A stretch of DNA of 11,904 bases from CAG-170 sp022779365. GTDB taxonomy: Bacteria > Bacillota > Clostridia > Oscillospirales > Oscillospiraceae. Location of the stretch: positions 1 to 11,904 of the forward strand of contig JALFSI010000019.1 of assembly GCA_022779365.1 (NCBI GenBank). The letters run 5' to 3'. This document shows, piece by piece, positions 5,248 to 11,904 of this stretch (position 1 is its first letter; every line of letters begins with the position of its first letter). Under the pieces are notes generated by a model. It was not told the DNA's origin. It made no database searches and worked only from the letters and a program-made list of their open reading frames with translations. Position numbers and translations under genes: made by a program.

Positions 5248-5925
5248 ATGCACCTTTTAGTAATTGAAGATGAACGCGCCCTGTGCGAGACGATCGTCCG
5301 CAGCCTGCGGCGTTTGGCATACAGTGTGGACTGCTGCTACGACGGGGAGAAGGCGCTGGAGCTTCTGGGCGTGGAGCGCTACGATCTGGTGCTTCTGGAT
5401 CTGAACCTGCCGAAAAAGGATGGCATGACGGTGCTGCGCACCCTGCGGCAGGCCGACCGGGAGACGCGGGTGCTGATCCTCTCTGCCCGCAGCGAGGTAG
5501 AGGACAAGGTGCAGGGGCTGGACGCTGGGGCGAACGACTATCTGGCAAAGCCCTTTCACTTAGCCGAGCTGGAGGCCCGCATCCGCAGCCTGACATTGCG
5601 GCAGTTTACTCAGCAGGACGTGCTGCTGACCTGCGGCGGTCTGAGCTTCGACACCCGCTCCCGCACCGCCGCCGTCAACGGGCAGACCTTGACACTGACC
5701 CGCAAGGAGACAGGTATTCTGGAATATTTGATGGTGCATCAGGGGCGGCCCGTGAGTCAGGAGGAGCTGATGGATCACGTTTGGGACAACAGCGTGGACA
5801 GCTTCAGCAATTCCATTCGCGTCCACATCTCCGCTCTGCGCAAAAAGCTCCGCGCCGCGTTGGGCTATGACCCCATCCGCAACCGCATCGGTGAGGGCTA
5901 TCTGATGGGAGGGGAGGAGGCATGA
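5248..5925 (+). CDS. OmpR/PhoB-family response regulator
   Basis: DNA-binding response regulator of 225 aa. The receiver domain (1-115) has the acidic pair Glu7/Asp8 (VIEDE), phospho-acceptor Asp51 (LLDLNLP), Ser79 in ILSAR and Lys101 in AKPF. The C-terminal winged helix (about 128-222) has LTRKETGILEYLMVHQGRPV, the recognition region NSIRVHISALRKKL and the closing wing IRNRIGEGYLM. All catalytic receiver residues are intact, so phosphorylation by the overlapping kinase is expected. AAAGGAGGG is 7-8 nt upstream of the ATG. The stop overlaps the kinase start as ATGA. Divergent orientation to the CXXC/4Fe-4S/TlpA operon and shared intergenic half-sites suggest that operon is its target (inference). 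Confidence 0.92.
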   Translation: MHLLVIEDERALCETIVRSLRRLAYSVDCCYDGEKALELLGVERYDLVLLDLNLPKKDGMTVLRTLRQADRETRVLILSARSEVEDKVQGLDAGANDYLAKPFHLAELEARIRSLTLRQFTQQDVLLTCGGLSFDTRSRTAAVNGQTLTLTRKETGILEYLMVHQGRPVSQEELMDHVWDNSVDSFSNSIRVHISALRKKLRAALGYDPIRNRIGEGYLMGGEEA

Positions 5926-7058
5926 GAAAAATTTCCCTGCAATGGCGCATCACGCTGATGTCCGTCCTGCTCATCGGTGTCACCTGCGTGGCCATGAATC
6001 TGCTGCTCTGCTCGTCCGGTGTGTATTATATGGACACCATTGCGGACAGCTTACAGGGCGGCGGCACAGTGATCCTGAATGATGGCGGAGCGGTGAGCTT
6101 TGACCCGCAGCTCATAGCCCCTGACGAGGATCTGACGATCATTGTCGATGGGGCGCAGGGGCGCTTTCGCACGACCAACTGGTATATCACGGCGGCGGTG
6201 ACGCTGCTCAGCGGCATCCTTGCCTACTTTGTCAGCGGACGCGCCCTCAAGCCTCTGCGCAGCTTTGCCTCGCAGGTCGAGCAGGTACAGATGAATAACT
6301 TAGCAGACATGAAGGTCAGCGAGGACGTATTGCCGGAGTTCCGCCAGTTCAGCCATTCCTTCAATCAAATGCTGGAGCGGCTGAACAACGCCTTTGCCGC
6401 CCAGCGGCAGTTCACCGGCAACGCCGCCCACGAGCTTCGCACGCCGCTGGCACTGATGCAGGCGCAGCTGGAGCTGTTCTCCGCAGAGCATTCCGACGTA
6501 CTGCCGGAGACGGCGGAATTCCTCACGCTTTTGCGCGAGCAGACGGAGCGGCTGACCCAGATGACAAAAACGCTGCTGGAGATGAGCAGTTTACAGCAGG
6601 TAGCGCGGAACGAGCGGATCCAGCTCGCCCCCATGATCGAAGAGATCTTCACGGATCTTGCGCCGCTGGCGGAGAAGCGAAGCATCACGCTGGAAGCGGA
6701 GGGCGACGCCGCCCTGACCGGCAGCGACGCGCTGATCTACCGGCTGCTCTTCAACCTGACGGAAAACGCTGTCAAATACAACCGCCCCGGCGGCTCGGTG
6801 CGGGTCACGGTCGCGCAGGAGCAGCAAACGTGCATCATCCGCGTTTCCGACACAGGCTGCGGCATCCCGGAAGAGTATCAGCAAAGCATCTTCCAGCCCT
6901 TTTTCCGGGTAGACAAGTCCCGCAGCCGGGAATACGGCGGCACGGGACTGGGGCTTTCTCTGGTGTGGGAGATCGCCGATCTCCACGGCGGCTTCGTTTG
7001 GGTGGAGGAAAGCTCGGACAAGGGCACGACCATCGCGGTAGAGCTGCCGGTGCAATAG
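5922..7058 (+). CDS. Membrane sensor histidine kinase (HisKA/HATPase)
   Basis: Sensor kinase of 378 aa paired with the preceding regulator. Membrane helices at about 11-30 and 86-106 enclose a short extracytoplasmic sensor loop of only about 55 residues. A HAMP-like linker (about 106-155, beginning GRALKPLRSFASQVE) follows, then the HisKA domain with His170 in AAHELRTPLAL, and the ATPase domain with the N box (Asn282 in NLTENAVKYN), G1 box DTGCGIP (310-316), an FxPFFRVD F box and G2 box GGTGLGLSL (339-347). All catalytic motifs are present. The sensor loop has no obvious ligand-binding motif and no cysteine, although Cys30 lies at the outer end of helix 1. It overlaps the regulator by 4 nt. 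A possible cue is envelope redox or cell-wall state, judged only from the redox genes divergent to it. Confidence 0.92.
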   Translation: MRKISLQWRITLMSVLLIGVTCVAMNLLLCSSGVYYMDTIADSLQGGGTVILNDGGAVSFDPQLIAPDEDLTIIVDGAQGRFRTTNWYITAAVTLLSGILAYFVSGRALKPLRSFASQVEQVQMNNLADMKVSEDVLPEFRQFSHSFNQMLERLNNAFAAQRQFTGNAAHELRTPLALMQAQLELFSAEHSDVLPETAEFLTLLREQTERLTQMTKTLLEMSSLQQVARNERIQLAPMIEEIFTDLAPLAEKRSITLEAEGDAALTGSDALIYRLLFNLTENAVKYNRPGGSVRVTVAQEQQTCIIRVSDTGCGIPEEYQQSIFQPFFRVDKSRSREYGGTGLGLSLVWEIADLHGGFVWVEESSDKGTTIAVELPVQ

Positions 7059-7103
7059 CCTTGTGCGGGAAGCTCCGGCAAGTGCCTTCACGGACGTCGT
7101 CTG

Positions 7104-7144
7104 ATACTGATTCTTGATTAAAATATTTAATCAAGAATCAGTAT
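7104..7144. repeat. 41-bp perfect palindrome, hairpin end of the 151-bp repeat
   Basis: The 41 bp form 19-nt perfect arms around a 3-nt AT loop, with borders ATACT and AGTAT. The minus-strand reading equals the last 36 bp of repeat copy 2 extended to a full-length left arm. It is therefore either a minimal version or an internal-deletion derivative of the 151-bp element, lying 46 bp after the kinase stop. TA is present inside both borders, as in the full copies. Confidence 0.8.
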
Positions 7145-7197
7145 TAAATATCAGAATGGCTTGATCCATCGTTCCCTATTTCATACCGCATAAAGGA

Positions 7198-7241
7198 AGA
7201 TCCTCTGTTGGCAGCCGTCCGGCTCCAACAGAGGATCTTTT
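7198..7241 (+). terminator. Terminator between converging operons
   Basis: A perfect 14-bp stem (7198-7211 with 7225-7238) is extended by an inner GCC/GGC helix and followed by TTTT and a pyrimidine-rich stretch on the plus strand. It ends transcription of the OmpR-type regulator/kinase operon. On the minus strand the flanking sequence (CTTCCTTTAT) is only weakly U-rich, so two-way action is possible but not shown. Confidence 0.8.
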
Positions 7242-7389
7242 CTATCTGCTGTTTATTCCCGGCAAGCAGCCATGCTCGGCGGTTTCTTAAACAGCTCCTG
7301 CGTGGACGGCGGTGTGCAGGTGATCGCATTCGCGCCTGCTGCGATCGTTTAGGCGATCAGCGGAACATTTGGCTATACAGCAAATCCCA
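7242..7389. other. Rest of the 331-bp non-coding gap between the two signalling loci
   Basis: The gap between the kinase stop (7058) and the NarL-type regulator stop (7390) holds the 41-bp palindrome, the terminator and this remaining stretch. The remainder has no gene with a ribosome binding site. One plus-strand frame from 7272 reads as a hydrophobic peptide beginning MLGGFLNSSCVDGG. It is interrupted by TAG and continues as AISGTFGYTANP, so it might be the relic of a membrane protein gene. That reading is weak. Confidence 0.35.
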
Positions 7390-8016
7390 TCACTCTTCCG
7401 CCAGATCGACGATCAGCTTGGTGTCGCTGACCGCCAGCGCAAGCTGGAGCTTATTTTCCAGCCCGGTTTTTTGCAGCATATTTGCCACATGGAACTTGAT
7501 CGTTGACATCTCGCAGCCCATCTCGGCGGCAATGCGCGTATAGGACAGCCCCCGCAGCAGATGCCGCAGGACCTTCAGCTCTGTCTTTGTAAATTCCGTG
7601 CTTTTTGCCATACCGATCTCGACTGTCGGAGGCGCGTTCGGAAAGATGTGCTCCCCGGCCATCGTCTGCCGGACGACATCCATAAGGCGCTTCTGCGTGG
7701 AGTCCTTGTACCACAGGCTGTCAGCCCCGACCCTCCTTGCCTCGTCCAGAACGGCGCAGTCGATCAGCGAGGTCACAACGATGACCTTGCTATTCGGCTG
7801 TATGGCTTTGATCTGGCGAACGGCAGTCAGCCCGTTCTCACGGTTCTCCGTCTGCACATCCATCAAAATCAGATCGACAGAGCACGTCCGGCACATCTCG
7901 ACCGCCTGCTTTGCGCCGGGAATGGACGCTACGATCTGGTATCCGTCCTCGGCACGGAAATAGCTTTCCAGCAGACTGCGGATCATGGTCTGGTCTTCAA
8001 CGATCATTACTCTCAT
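7390..8016 (-). CDS. NarL/FixJ-family response regulator
   Basis: DNA-binding response regulator of 208 aa. The receiver domain (1-120) has Glu7/Asp8 (IVEDQ), phospho-acceptor Asp53 in LILMDVQ, Thr82 in VVTS and Lys104 in LWYKDS, so it should be phosphorylatable. The LuxR-type helix-turn-helix (about 142-200) has FTKTELKVLRHLLRGLSYTR and the recognition helix MSTIKFHVANMLQKTG. GGAGG lies close upstream of the ATG, and the start overlaps the end of the kinase gene by 20 nt, implying coupling. It is last in the operon membrane pseudo-kinase, soluble kinase, regulator. A CRTC sequence at 42-45, just before the phosphorylation strand, recurs in the receiver-like protein encoded at 10849-11232. 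Confidence 0.92.
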   Translation of the reverse strand: MRVMIVEDQTMIRSLLESYFRAEDGYQIVASIPGAKQAVEMCRTCSVDLILMDVQTENRENGLTAVRQIKAIQPNSKVIVVTSLIDCAVLDEARRVGADSLWYKDSTQKRLMDVVRQTMAGEHIFPNAPPTVEIGMAKSTEFTKTELKVLRHLLRGLSYTRIAAEMGCEMSTIKFHVANMLQKTGLENKLQLALAVSDTKLIVDLAEE

Positions 8017-8965
8017 GTGCCGCCTCCTCCTTTTCCGGCAGATCGAGCATCAGCCTGAAGCAGGGGATGCTCTGGATCTCCATTTTGCCGTTTGCTTCCT
8101 CTACGCGCTGACGCAGCATGGAAAGCCCTCCGCCCTCCGTGATCTCTCCCTTCGGCACTGCGCCGTTGTTGGTCAGGGACACCTCCAGGCTGCCCGGCTT
8201 CCGCCATAGGCGTACATACAGCTCCGTGCCGTCTGCGTGACGGACACAGTTCGCCGCGCATTCGCAGATCGCCAGTGCGATCAGGGCGCGTATCCGCTGC
8301 GCTTGCGTCTCATCCCCGGTCAGCAGGACCTTGACGCCCAGCTCCTCCGCGCGTTTTTTTGCCGCCTCCAGCGGTTCGGCGCGCGCCGTCATCTGGCTGA
8401 AGCGGTAAAGCACCGAGATCGACTGCTCCCACAGCGCCGCGTTTGCGCGGATCTCCTTCTGGTCTGCACACTGGAGCAGCACCCGGCGCGCCGCGAGGAT
8501 GCTGTGCCCGATGTCATCGTGCACACGCAGCTTCATCGCCAGCGTCTCCTCCGTTCGGATGATCTCCGGCATCTGCGCGAGCAGCCGCCGAAGGCGCGCA
8601 TTCGCCTCCTCCAGCTTCGCGTTTTCCGCCTTCAACTGGTCCTGCTCCCGGATCAGCTCCGTAACGTCCGCGGCGGTGACCTGCGTATATTGGACGCCTG
8701 CCTTTGTTGTGATCTGCTCCTGCGCAAAGCGCAGCGCCTTTCCGTCCGGGAAGCGGTAGATCTGAAGGCGCGGGTCCAGACAGCGCACGTTTGCAGGCGG
8801 CGCTTGCAGGGTGCTCTGCATCTCCGCAAGCAGCTGGATACCGCCCTTTCGCAGCCAGCTCGCAATGACGAGCATCCGGCGGTTGACCAGCCGCACCACG
8901 CCGTTTTTATCGAAGAAGCAGACCGCGATGGGCAGACTGTCGAAGCTCTCCTTGATCCTGTCCAT
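7997..8965 (-). CDS. Soluble NarX-like (HisKA_3-type) histidine kinase with N-terminal PAS-like domain
   Basis: Histidine kinase of 322 aa without membrane segments. Residues about 1-105 look PAS-like (LPIAVCFFDKNGVVRLVNRR opening, then TAADVTELIREQDQL). A coiled coil (105-130) leads to a dimerisation helix with His149 in RVHDDIGHSILAARRVL, the HD-x-x-GH form of the NarX/DesK class. The ATPase part has the N box ECAANCVRHA (Asn239) and a glycine-rich GGGLSMLRQRVEEANG (278-293). The usual DxGxG box is reduced to LTNNG, a variation tolerated in this class but one that makes ATP binding less certain. The ATG has GAGGGGG about 9 nt upstream and starts 6 bp after the pseudo-kinase stop; its end overlaps the regulator by 20 nt. 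It probably phosphorylates that regulator, with input from the membrane protein encoded upstream. Confidence 0.87.
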   Translation of the reverse strand: MDRIKESFDSLPIAVCFFDKNGVVRLVNRRMLVIASWLRKGGIQLLAEMQSTLQAPPANVRCLDPRLQIYRFPDGKALRFAQEQITTKAGVQYTQVTAADVTELIREQDQLKAENAKLEEANARLRRLLAQMPEIIRTEETLAMKLRVHDDIGHSILAARRVLLQCADQKEIRANAALWEQSISVLYRFSQMTARAEPLEAAKKRAEELGVKVLLTGDETQAQRIRALIALAICECAANCVRHADGTELYVRLWRKPGSLEVSLTNNGAVPKGEITEGGGLSMLRQRVEEANGKMEIQSIPCFRLMLDLPEKEEAAHESNDR

Positions 8966-8971
8966 ACGTCG

Positions 8972-10618
8972 TTACCCCCTCGAGCCTTCCAGCCTCTGCG
9001 TCACATATTGCAGTCCGTCCTCGTCCTGCTCCCATTCCAGCCCCGGAAACTGCGCGCACAGCCCGCAGAGCGGCTCCGCCGCCGAAACGCAGAGAGCCGC
9101 CTCCACCTGCGCGCCGACCTCTACGGAGATCAGCAGCGCACGCAGCGATCCCAGCTCCGCCTCTACGACCGCCTCAAACAGGTCGTAGATCTGCGTCGCC
9201 TGCTCGACGGTAAGCTGACCCTCCCCCTTGACGATCGCCTTGCAGTCGGCGCCATAGACATTGATGTTCTCAGAGGATTCATTGAGACACAGCCGAAGCT
9301 CCTGCACGCTGATCGCGCCGCGCTGCACGCCGACAAAGATCAGGTTGCTTCTGCGCTTGATGTAGGTCCCGATGATGATGACCTGCCCAAGCAGGCATCT
9401 GGCTCTGTCCAGCTCCTGCGTCTGCCGCAGCTCGGTCAGAAGCTCCCGCAGCATCGCGATCTGCGGGGCGGTCTGCGCCTCCATCATGTCATACAGGCGG
9501 TTTTCCTCCGTCAGCCGCAGCCATCTTGCGTGCTGTGCATTCTCCGCCGCAAGAACGTCGCCGGTGTCCCGCAGCTCATCCCGTGTCAGCTCCAGCTCCC
9601 TTCGGGTCTGATTCAGCGCGGCGATGTCCTCCTTCCAGAACACCCAGCCGCGGCGCAGCCTGTGCCGCTTCAAAAGCGTATCGTCGTCCAGATGGACGGT
9701 CTCCTGCTGCATATGCCGCAGCGCATCCTGCGGCAATACCCCCCGCATGGCGACAGACACATATTGGGAGCAAAATGCAGGATCCGTGATCTGGACAGGC
9801 AAACTCGTTGCCTCAAAAAGCTCGTCGTATCCGAGGTTGGACTGGATCAGCCCGCATTGGATGCAGCATTCCAGGATACTCGCAAAGATCAGGCACTGCG
9901 ACACCGTCATATCGCCCGCGAGCACCCAGACCCAATAGACCTTTTTAGCATACGCGTAAGCATAGACCAGCGAAAGCGCGAGCGGGACCAGCGGCAGCCA
10001 GCGGATCCGCCTGCTGCGCGGGATGCGGCAATTCTTCACCATCGAAAGAAACGCGGATGCCGCGCACAGAGCCTCCCAGCCCAGCACGAGGAAAAAGCCG
10101 AGCTCATATCGGTAGTCCTGATCCGATAAAACGCCGGACGGGAAGGAAAACACCCGCTGATGCAGATCGTTGGTCAGAACGAGCAAAAGCAGCAGCACCG
10201 TTGGGAAAAACAGAAGATTTGCCCATCGCGGCAGCCGAAAATCCTCTCCCTTGCCCAGCGACCGGGAGACAAAGACCGACAGCATCGGGATGAACAGCAT
10301 CGGAAAATAGTAGAAATACCACAGCCAGCGCTCCGCGTCCGTGTTTTCAATGGAAAATTTGATCGAGCGCAGAACGATCCACAGCACCATCAGCGCCGAG
10401 ATCGCCAGCAGATAGTGCCGCACCTGCGTCTGCACGATGCGAAGCCAAAGGGAGTAGCACCACGCGCTGAACAAAAACACATAGATCCCGCTGCGCAGAT
10501 AACCAAAGAATGGGGCGTGTAAAAAATGCCGGCTTGCATATCGAAGCCACATGGCAAGCACAATGAGCGCCAGCGCGGCAAGGGCGCACAAAATGCTGTT
10601 TTTTGCCGCTTTGCTCAC
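8972..10618 (-). CDS. Seven-helix membrane sensor with degenerate kinase-like cytoplasmic region
   Basis: Protein of 548 aa, first gene of the kinase/regulator operon. The start is placed at GTG (10616-10618) because GGGAGG lies 8 nt upstream; an ATG 23 codons earlier is rejected because the operon promoter lies in that stretch. The N-terminal half has about seven hydrophobic helices (near 8-25, 42-60, 68-86, 99-116, 135-149, 172-191, 207-224, perhaps another at 236-255), like 7TM sensor regions of kinases. A PAS-like segment (about 262-335, from GYDELFEATSLPVQITD) is followed by a coiled coil (335-400). The helix that should carry the phospho-accepting His reads LTEENRLYDMMEAQTAPQIA and has none, and no N, G1 or G2 ATP motifs were found in 420-548. 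It is therefore probably a signal receptor that controls the separate soluble kinase. Confidence 0.72.
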   Translation of the reverse strand: MSKAAKNSILCALAALALIVLAMWLRYASRHFLHAPFFGYLRSGIYVFLFSAWCYSLWLRIVQTQVRHYLLAISALMVLWIVLRSIKFSIENTDAERWLWYFYYFPMLFIPMLSVFVSRSLGKGEDFRLPRWANLLFFPTVLLLLLVLTNDLHQRVFSFPSGVLSDQDYRYELGFFLVLGWEALCAASAFLSMVKNCRIPRSRRIRWLPLVPLALSLVYAYAYAKKVYWVWVLAGDMTVSQCLIFASILECCIQCGLIQSNLGYDELFEATSLPVQITDPAFCSQYVSVAMRGVLPQDALRHMQQETVHLDDDTLLKRHRLRRGWVFWKEDIAALNQTRRELELTRDELRDTGDVLAAENAQHARWLRLTEENRLYDMMEAQTAPQIAMLRELLTELRQTQELDRARCLLGQVIIIGTYIKRRSNLIFVGVQRGAISVQELRLCLNESSENINVYGADCKAIVKGEGQLTVEQATQIYDLFEAVVEAELGSLRALLISVEVGAQVEAALCVSAAEPLCGLCAQFPGLEWEQDEDGLQYVTQRLEGSRG

Positions 10619-10656
10619 ACCGTACGCCTCCCAACTGTGCACATTTGTATGGAGAT

Positions 10657-10684
10657 AGTATATCATGCGGATGGAAAAAGGCAA
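10657..10684 (-). promoter_or_regulatory. Promoter of the 7TM/kinase/NarL-regulator operon
   Basis: On the minus strand, -35 TTGCCT (10679-10684) and -10 TATACT (10657-10662) are separated by 16 bp. The expected start of transcription is roughly 30-35 nt before the GTG start and its GGGAGG site, which supports that start. The promoter covers the codons of any longer reading. Confidence 0.7.
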
Positions 10685-10848
10685 CACGCAAAAAATAATT
10701 GCAGACCCTATCCGATCGGCGGGGGCGCGGAGGCACGATCGAAGCTAAAATATAAGCGGAATACATGGAGGTGACCGCTGGCGCATCGCCTGTGGTCTCA
10801 GGCGGAGCATCGGTCGCAAACGGGGAGAAAGGCGGTGGAAACGCACAG

Positions 10849-11232
10849 ATGCGAAGGATCGTGCTGGATATGAAAGGCGGACTTTTGGCGGAGGCGGTCA
10901 TGCAATCCCTTTCGGGATGCGACCCGGATTTTCTTGTCTACCGTTCTTCAAGGCCGGAGGAAACGCTTGCCCTGTGCCGGACCTGCCGTGCCAACGTGTT
11001 GGTGATGGAGGTCATCCGGCAGGGGATCTGGAAGCTGAGCGAGCGGCTCAAGCTTTGCAATGCTGTAAAGCAGCTCAGTTGGGTCTGCAAGGTCCTGCTT
11101 TTGGTGGATGAGGACGCAGACGAGCTGCTTGCCGCCGAGGTACGGCAGGCGGTGAAGGATCAGAGAGTCGATAATTTTATCTACGCGTCGGTATCGCCGA
11201 CCTACCTCGCGGGTGTGATCGACACACTTTAG
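10849..11232 (+). CDS. Stand-alone atypical receiver-like protein (pseudo-receiver)
   Basis: Protein of 127 aa with no output domain, aligned by eye with the receiver of the NarL-type regulator encoded on the opposite strand. Shared landmarks: ALCRTCRANVLVMEV here against EMCRTCSVDLILMDV there, then KVLLLVDEDAD against KVIVVTSLIDC, and the final strand NFIYAS against SLWYKDS. The phospho-acceptor Asp becomes Glu54, the conserved Lys becomes Ala113, and the N-terminal acidic pair is lost (LDMK), so normal phosphorylation is unlikely. The start is uncertain: the ATG at 10849 begins the receiver fold exactly and has GGTGG 10 nt upstream. An in-frame ATG at 10765 would add 28 Gly/Ser/Ala-rich residues and has no upstream SD, whereas a perfect GGAGGTGA lies just inside it. 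First gene of an operon with the DUF6935 and SPFH genes. Confidence 0.65.
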   Translation: MRRIVLDMKGGLLAEAVMQSLSGCDPDFLVYRSSRPEETLALCRTCRANVLVMEVIRQGIWKLSERLKLCNAVKQLSWVCKVLLLVDEDADELLAAEVRQAVKDQRVDNFIYASVSPTYLAGVIDTL

Positions 11233-11247
11233 AAAGGAGTGTTCATA

Positions 11248-11739
11248 ATGCAGGTCGTGATCCAGAAGCTCCCGGAGAATTTGCAGGAATTTGAAGCACT
11301 TGCCGCCAGGGGGCGGCATCCGGAGGACATCTGCGCTCTGTTTCTGTGTGCGCTGGCACTGTTTGACAAGGATAAGGACGCGGGCACTGCCGCGATGAAT
11401 ATTCTGCGCGGTCCAAGACCCATGACGCCCTACGATGCGCAGTTCCTGCGCGACCGGCTGCGCGGAAAGTCCTATCTGCCGCTGGCGTATTTTGAAGGCG
11501 CAGCGCCCGGAAACGGCTATCATCCGCAGACGCCGTACACGCTGAAGGTGCTGGCAGATCCCAGACCGCAGGACATTGAGCCGGGGTATCTGCGCGTGTT
11601 CCTGAAAACGGCGGGTGCGGATTCGCCGCGGCCGATGAAGCTGCGGCAGAAGGCATCGACCGGCGAATGGTTCCTCTGGGAATACTCCAGCATCCTCAGC
11701 GGCATCCGTATTCCTGCGGCGGAAGATCCCTGGGCATAA
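11248..11739 (+). CDS. DUF6935-like protein
   Basis: Protein of 163 aa, probably cytoplasmic: no signal peptide or membrane helix. An N-terminal helical half (QKLPENLQEFEALAARG, then ALFLCALALFDKDKDAG) is followed by GPRPMTPYDAQFLRDRLRGK, a YLPLAYFEGAAPGNGY segment, and a beta-rich half with HPQTPYTLKVL, ADSPRPMKLRQKASTGEWF and the C terminus AAEDPWA. From memory these features fit the DUF6935 family found beside SPFH/YdjI-type genes in gut Firmicutes; no biochemical function is known to me. The ATG at 11248 has AAAGGAG 8 nt upstream; a GTG at 11239 overlaps that site and is rejected. It lies 15 bp after the receiver-like gene and 24 bp before the SPFH gene, so it is co-transcribed with both. 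Confidence 0.72.
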   Translation: MQVVIQKLPENLQEFEALAARGRHPEDICALFLCALALFDKDKDAGTAAMNILRGPRPMTPYDAQFLRDRLRGKSYLPLAYFEGAAPGNGYHPQTPYTLKVLADPRPQDIEPGYLRVFLKTAGADSPRPMKLRQKASTGEWFLWEYSSILSGIRIPAAEDPWA

Positions 11740-11763
11740 TAACGAGAAAAGGAGTACATAGCG

Positions 11764-11904
11764 ATGGGTCTTATCAAAGCTGCATTGGGTGCGGCCGGCG
11801 GCGTGCTGGCTGACCAGTGGAAGGAGTATTTTTACTGCGAGGCGATCCCTGAGAGCGTGCTGGCGGTCAAGGGGCTGCACCGCGTGTCGGGGCGGAGCAG
11901 CAAC
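11764..11904 (+). CDS. SPFH-domain (YdjI-type) protein, 5' part
   Basis: The first 47 codons of a gene that runs off the window. The ATG is preceded by AAAAGGAG with 9-nt spacing. The N terminus reads MGLIKAALGAAGGVLADQWK and continues EYFYCEAIPESVLAVKG. That alternation of a short hydrophobic Gly/Ala helix followed by DQWKEYFYC is typical, from memory, of SPFH proteins of the YdjI/virion-core-like group. These are membrane-associated scaffold proteins, and in Bacillus ydjI lies with a PspA-type gene. The rest of the SPFH domain and any C-terminal zinc ribbon are outside the window. Third gene of the pseudo-receiver/DUF6935 operon. Confidence 0.72.
   Translation, partial: MGLIKAALGAAGGVLADQWKEYFYCEAIPESVLAVKGLHRVSGRSSN

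Noticed and set aside
8237..10129. A 630-codon open frame on the plus strand
   Set aside because: It is antisense to the soluble kinase and 7TM protein genes, is Arg/Leu/Gln/His-rich without recognisable domains, and has no SD. It is a by-product of GC-biased third positions.
10948..11880. A 310-codon open frame on the minus strand
   Set aside because: It is antisense to the pseudo-receiver, DUF6935 and SPFH genes, which have SD sites and family matches. Its product is low-complexity and Arg/Gln-rich.

Overview
The window looks like chromosomal DNA from a gut-type clostridial Firmicute, most likely in the Oscillospirales/Ruminococcaceae area. This is inferred from strong AAGGAGG-type ribosome binding sites, consensus sigma-A promoters, GC-rich coding DNA with AT-rich intergenic DNA, and gene families typical of that group (PerR, a CD1871A-type CXXC micro-protein, DUF6935 and an SPFH/YdjI-type protein). 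No rRNA, tRNA, CRISPR array, transposase or phage gene was seen.

Layout. Positions 1-2995: alanine dehydrogenase (minus) and a PerR-like Fur-family regulator (minus) are separated by a very strong terminator and have separate promoters. Divergent from perR is a phosphoribosyltransferase-fold protein (plus). Two 98.7% identical 151-bp mobile or structured elements lie here, one touching the ald stop codon and one in the transcribed leader of the phosphoribosyltransferase gene.

Positions 3092-7058: a divergent redox/two-component locus. On the minus strand, a 48-aa CXXC protein (TTG start), a polytopic ferredoxin-type 4Fe-4S membrane protein and a TlpA-like thioredoxin-fold lipoprotein form a tightly overlapping operon, probably carrying electrons across the membrane to an extracytoplasmic thiol protein. 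On the plus strand, an OmpR-type response regulator and a membrane histidine kinase overlap by ATGA. The 150-bp gap between the two operons holds both promoters and a set of GTTAA/TTAAC half-sites, the obvious candidate operator. A 41-bp perfect palindrome, the hairpin end of the 151-bp element, lies just after the kinase, followed by a terminator.

Positions 7390-11904: a second divergent signalling locus. On the minus strand, a seven-helix membrane protein resembling a kinase but lacking the catalytic histidine, a soluble NarX-like kinase and a NarL-type response regulator form one operon. On the plus strand, a stand-alone receiver-like protein with Glu at the phospho-acceptor position, a DUF6935 protein and the start of an SPFH (YdjI-type) protein form another. 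The receiver-like protein shares a CRTC-containing segment with the response regulator of the opposite operon, so the two halves probably belong to one system. Its stimulus cannot be read from the sequence.
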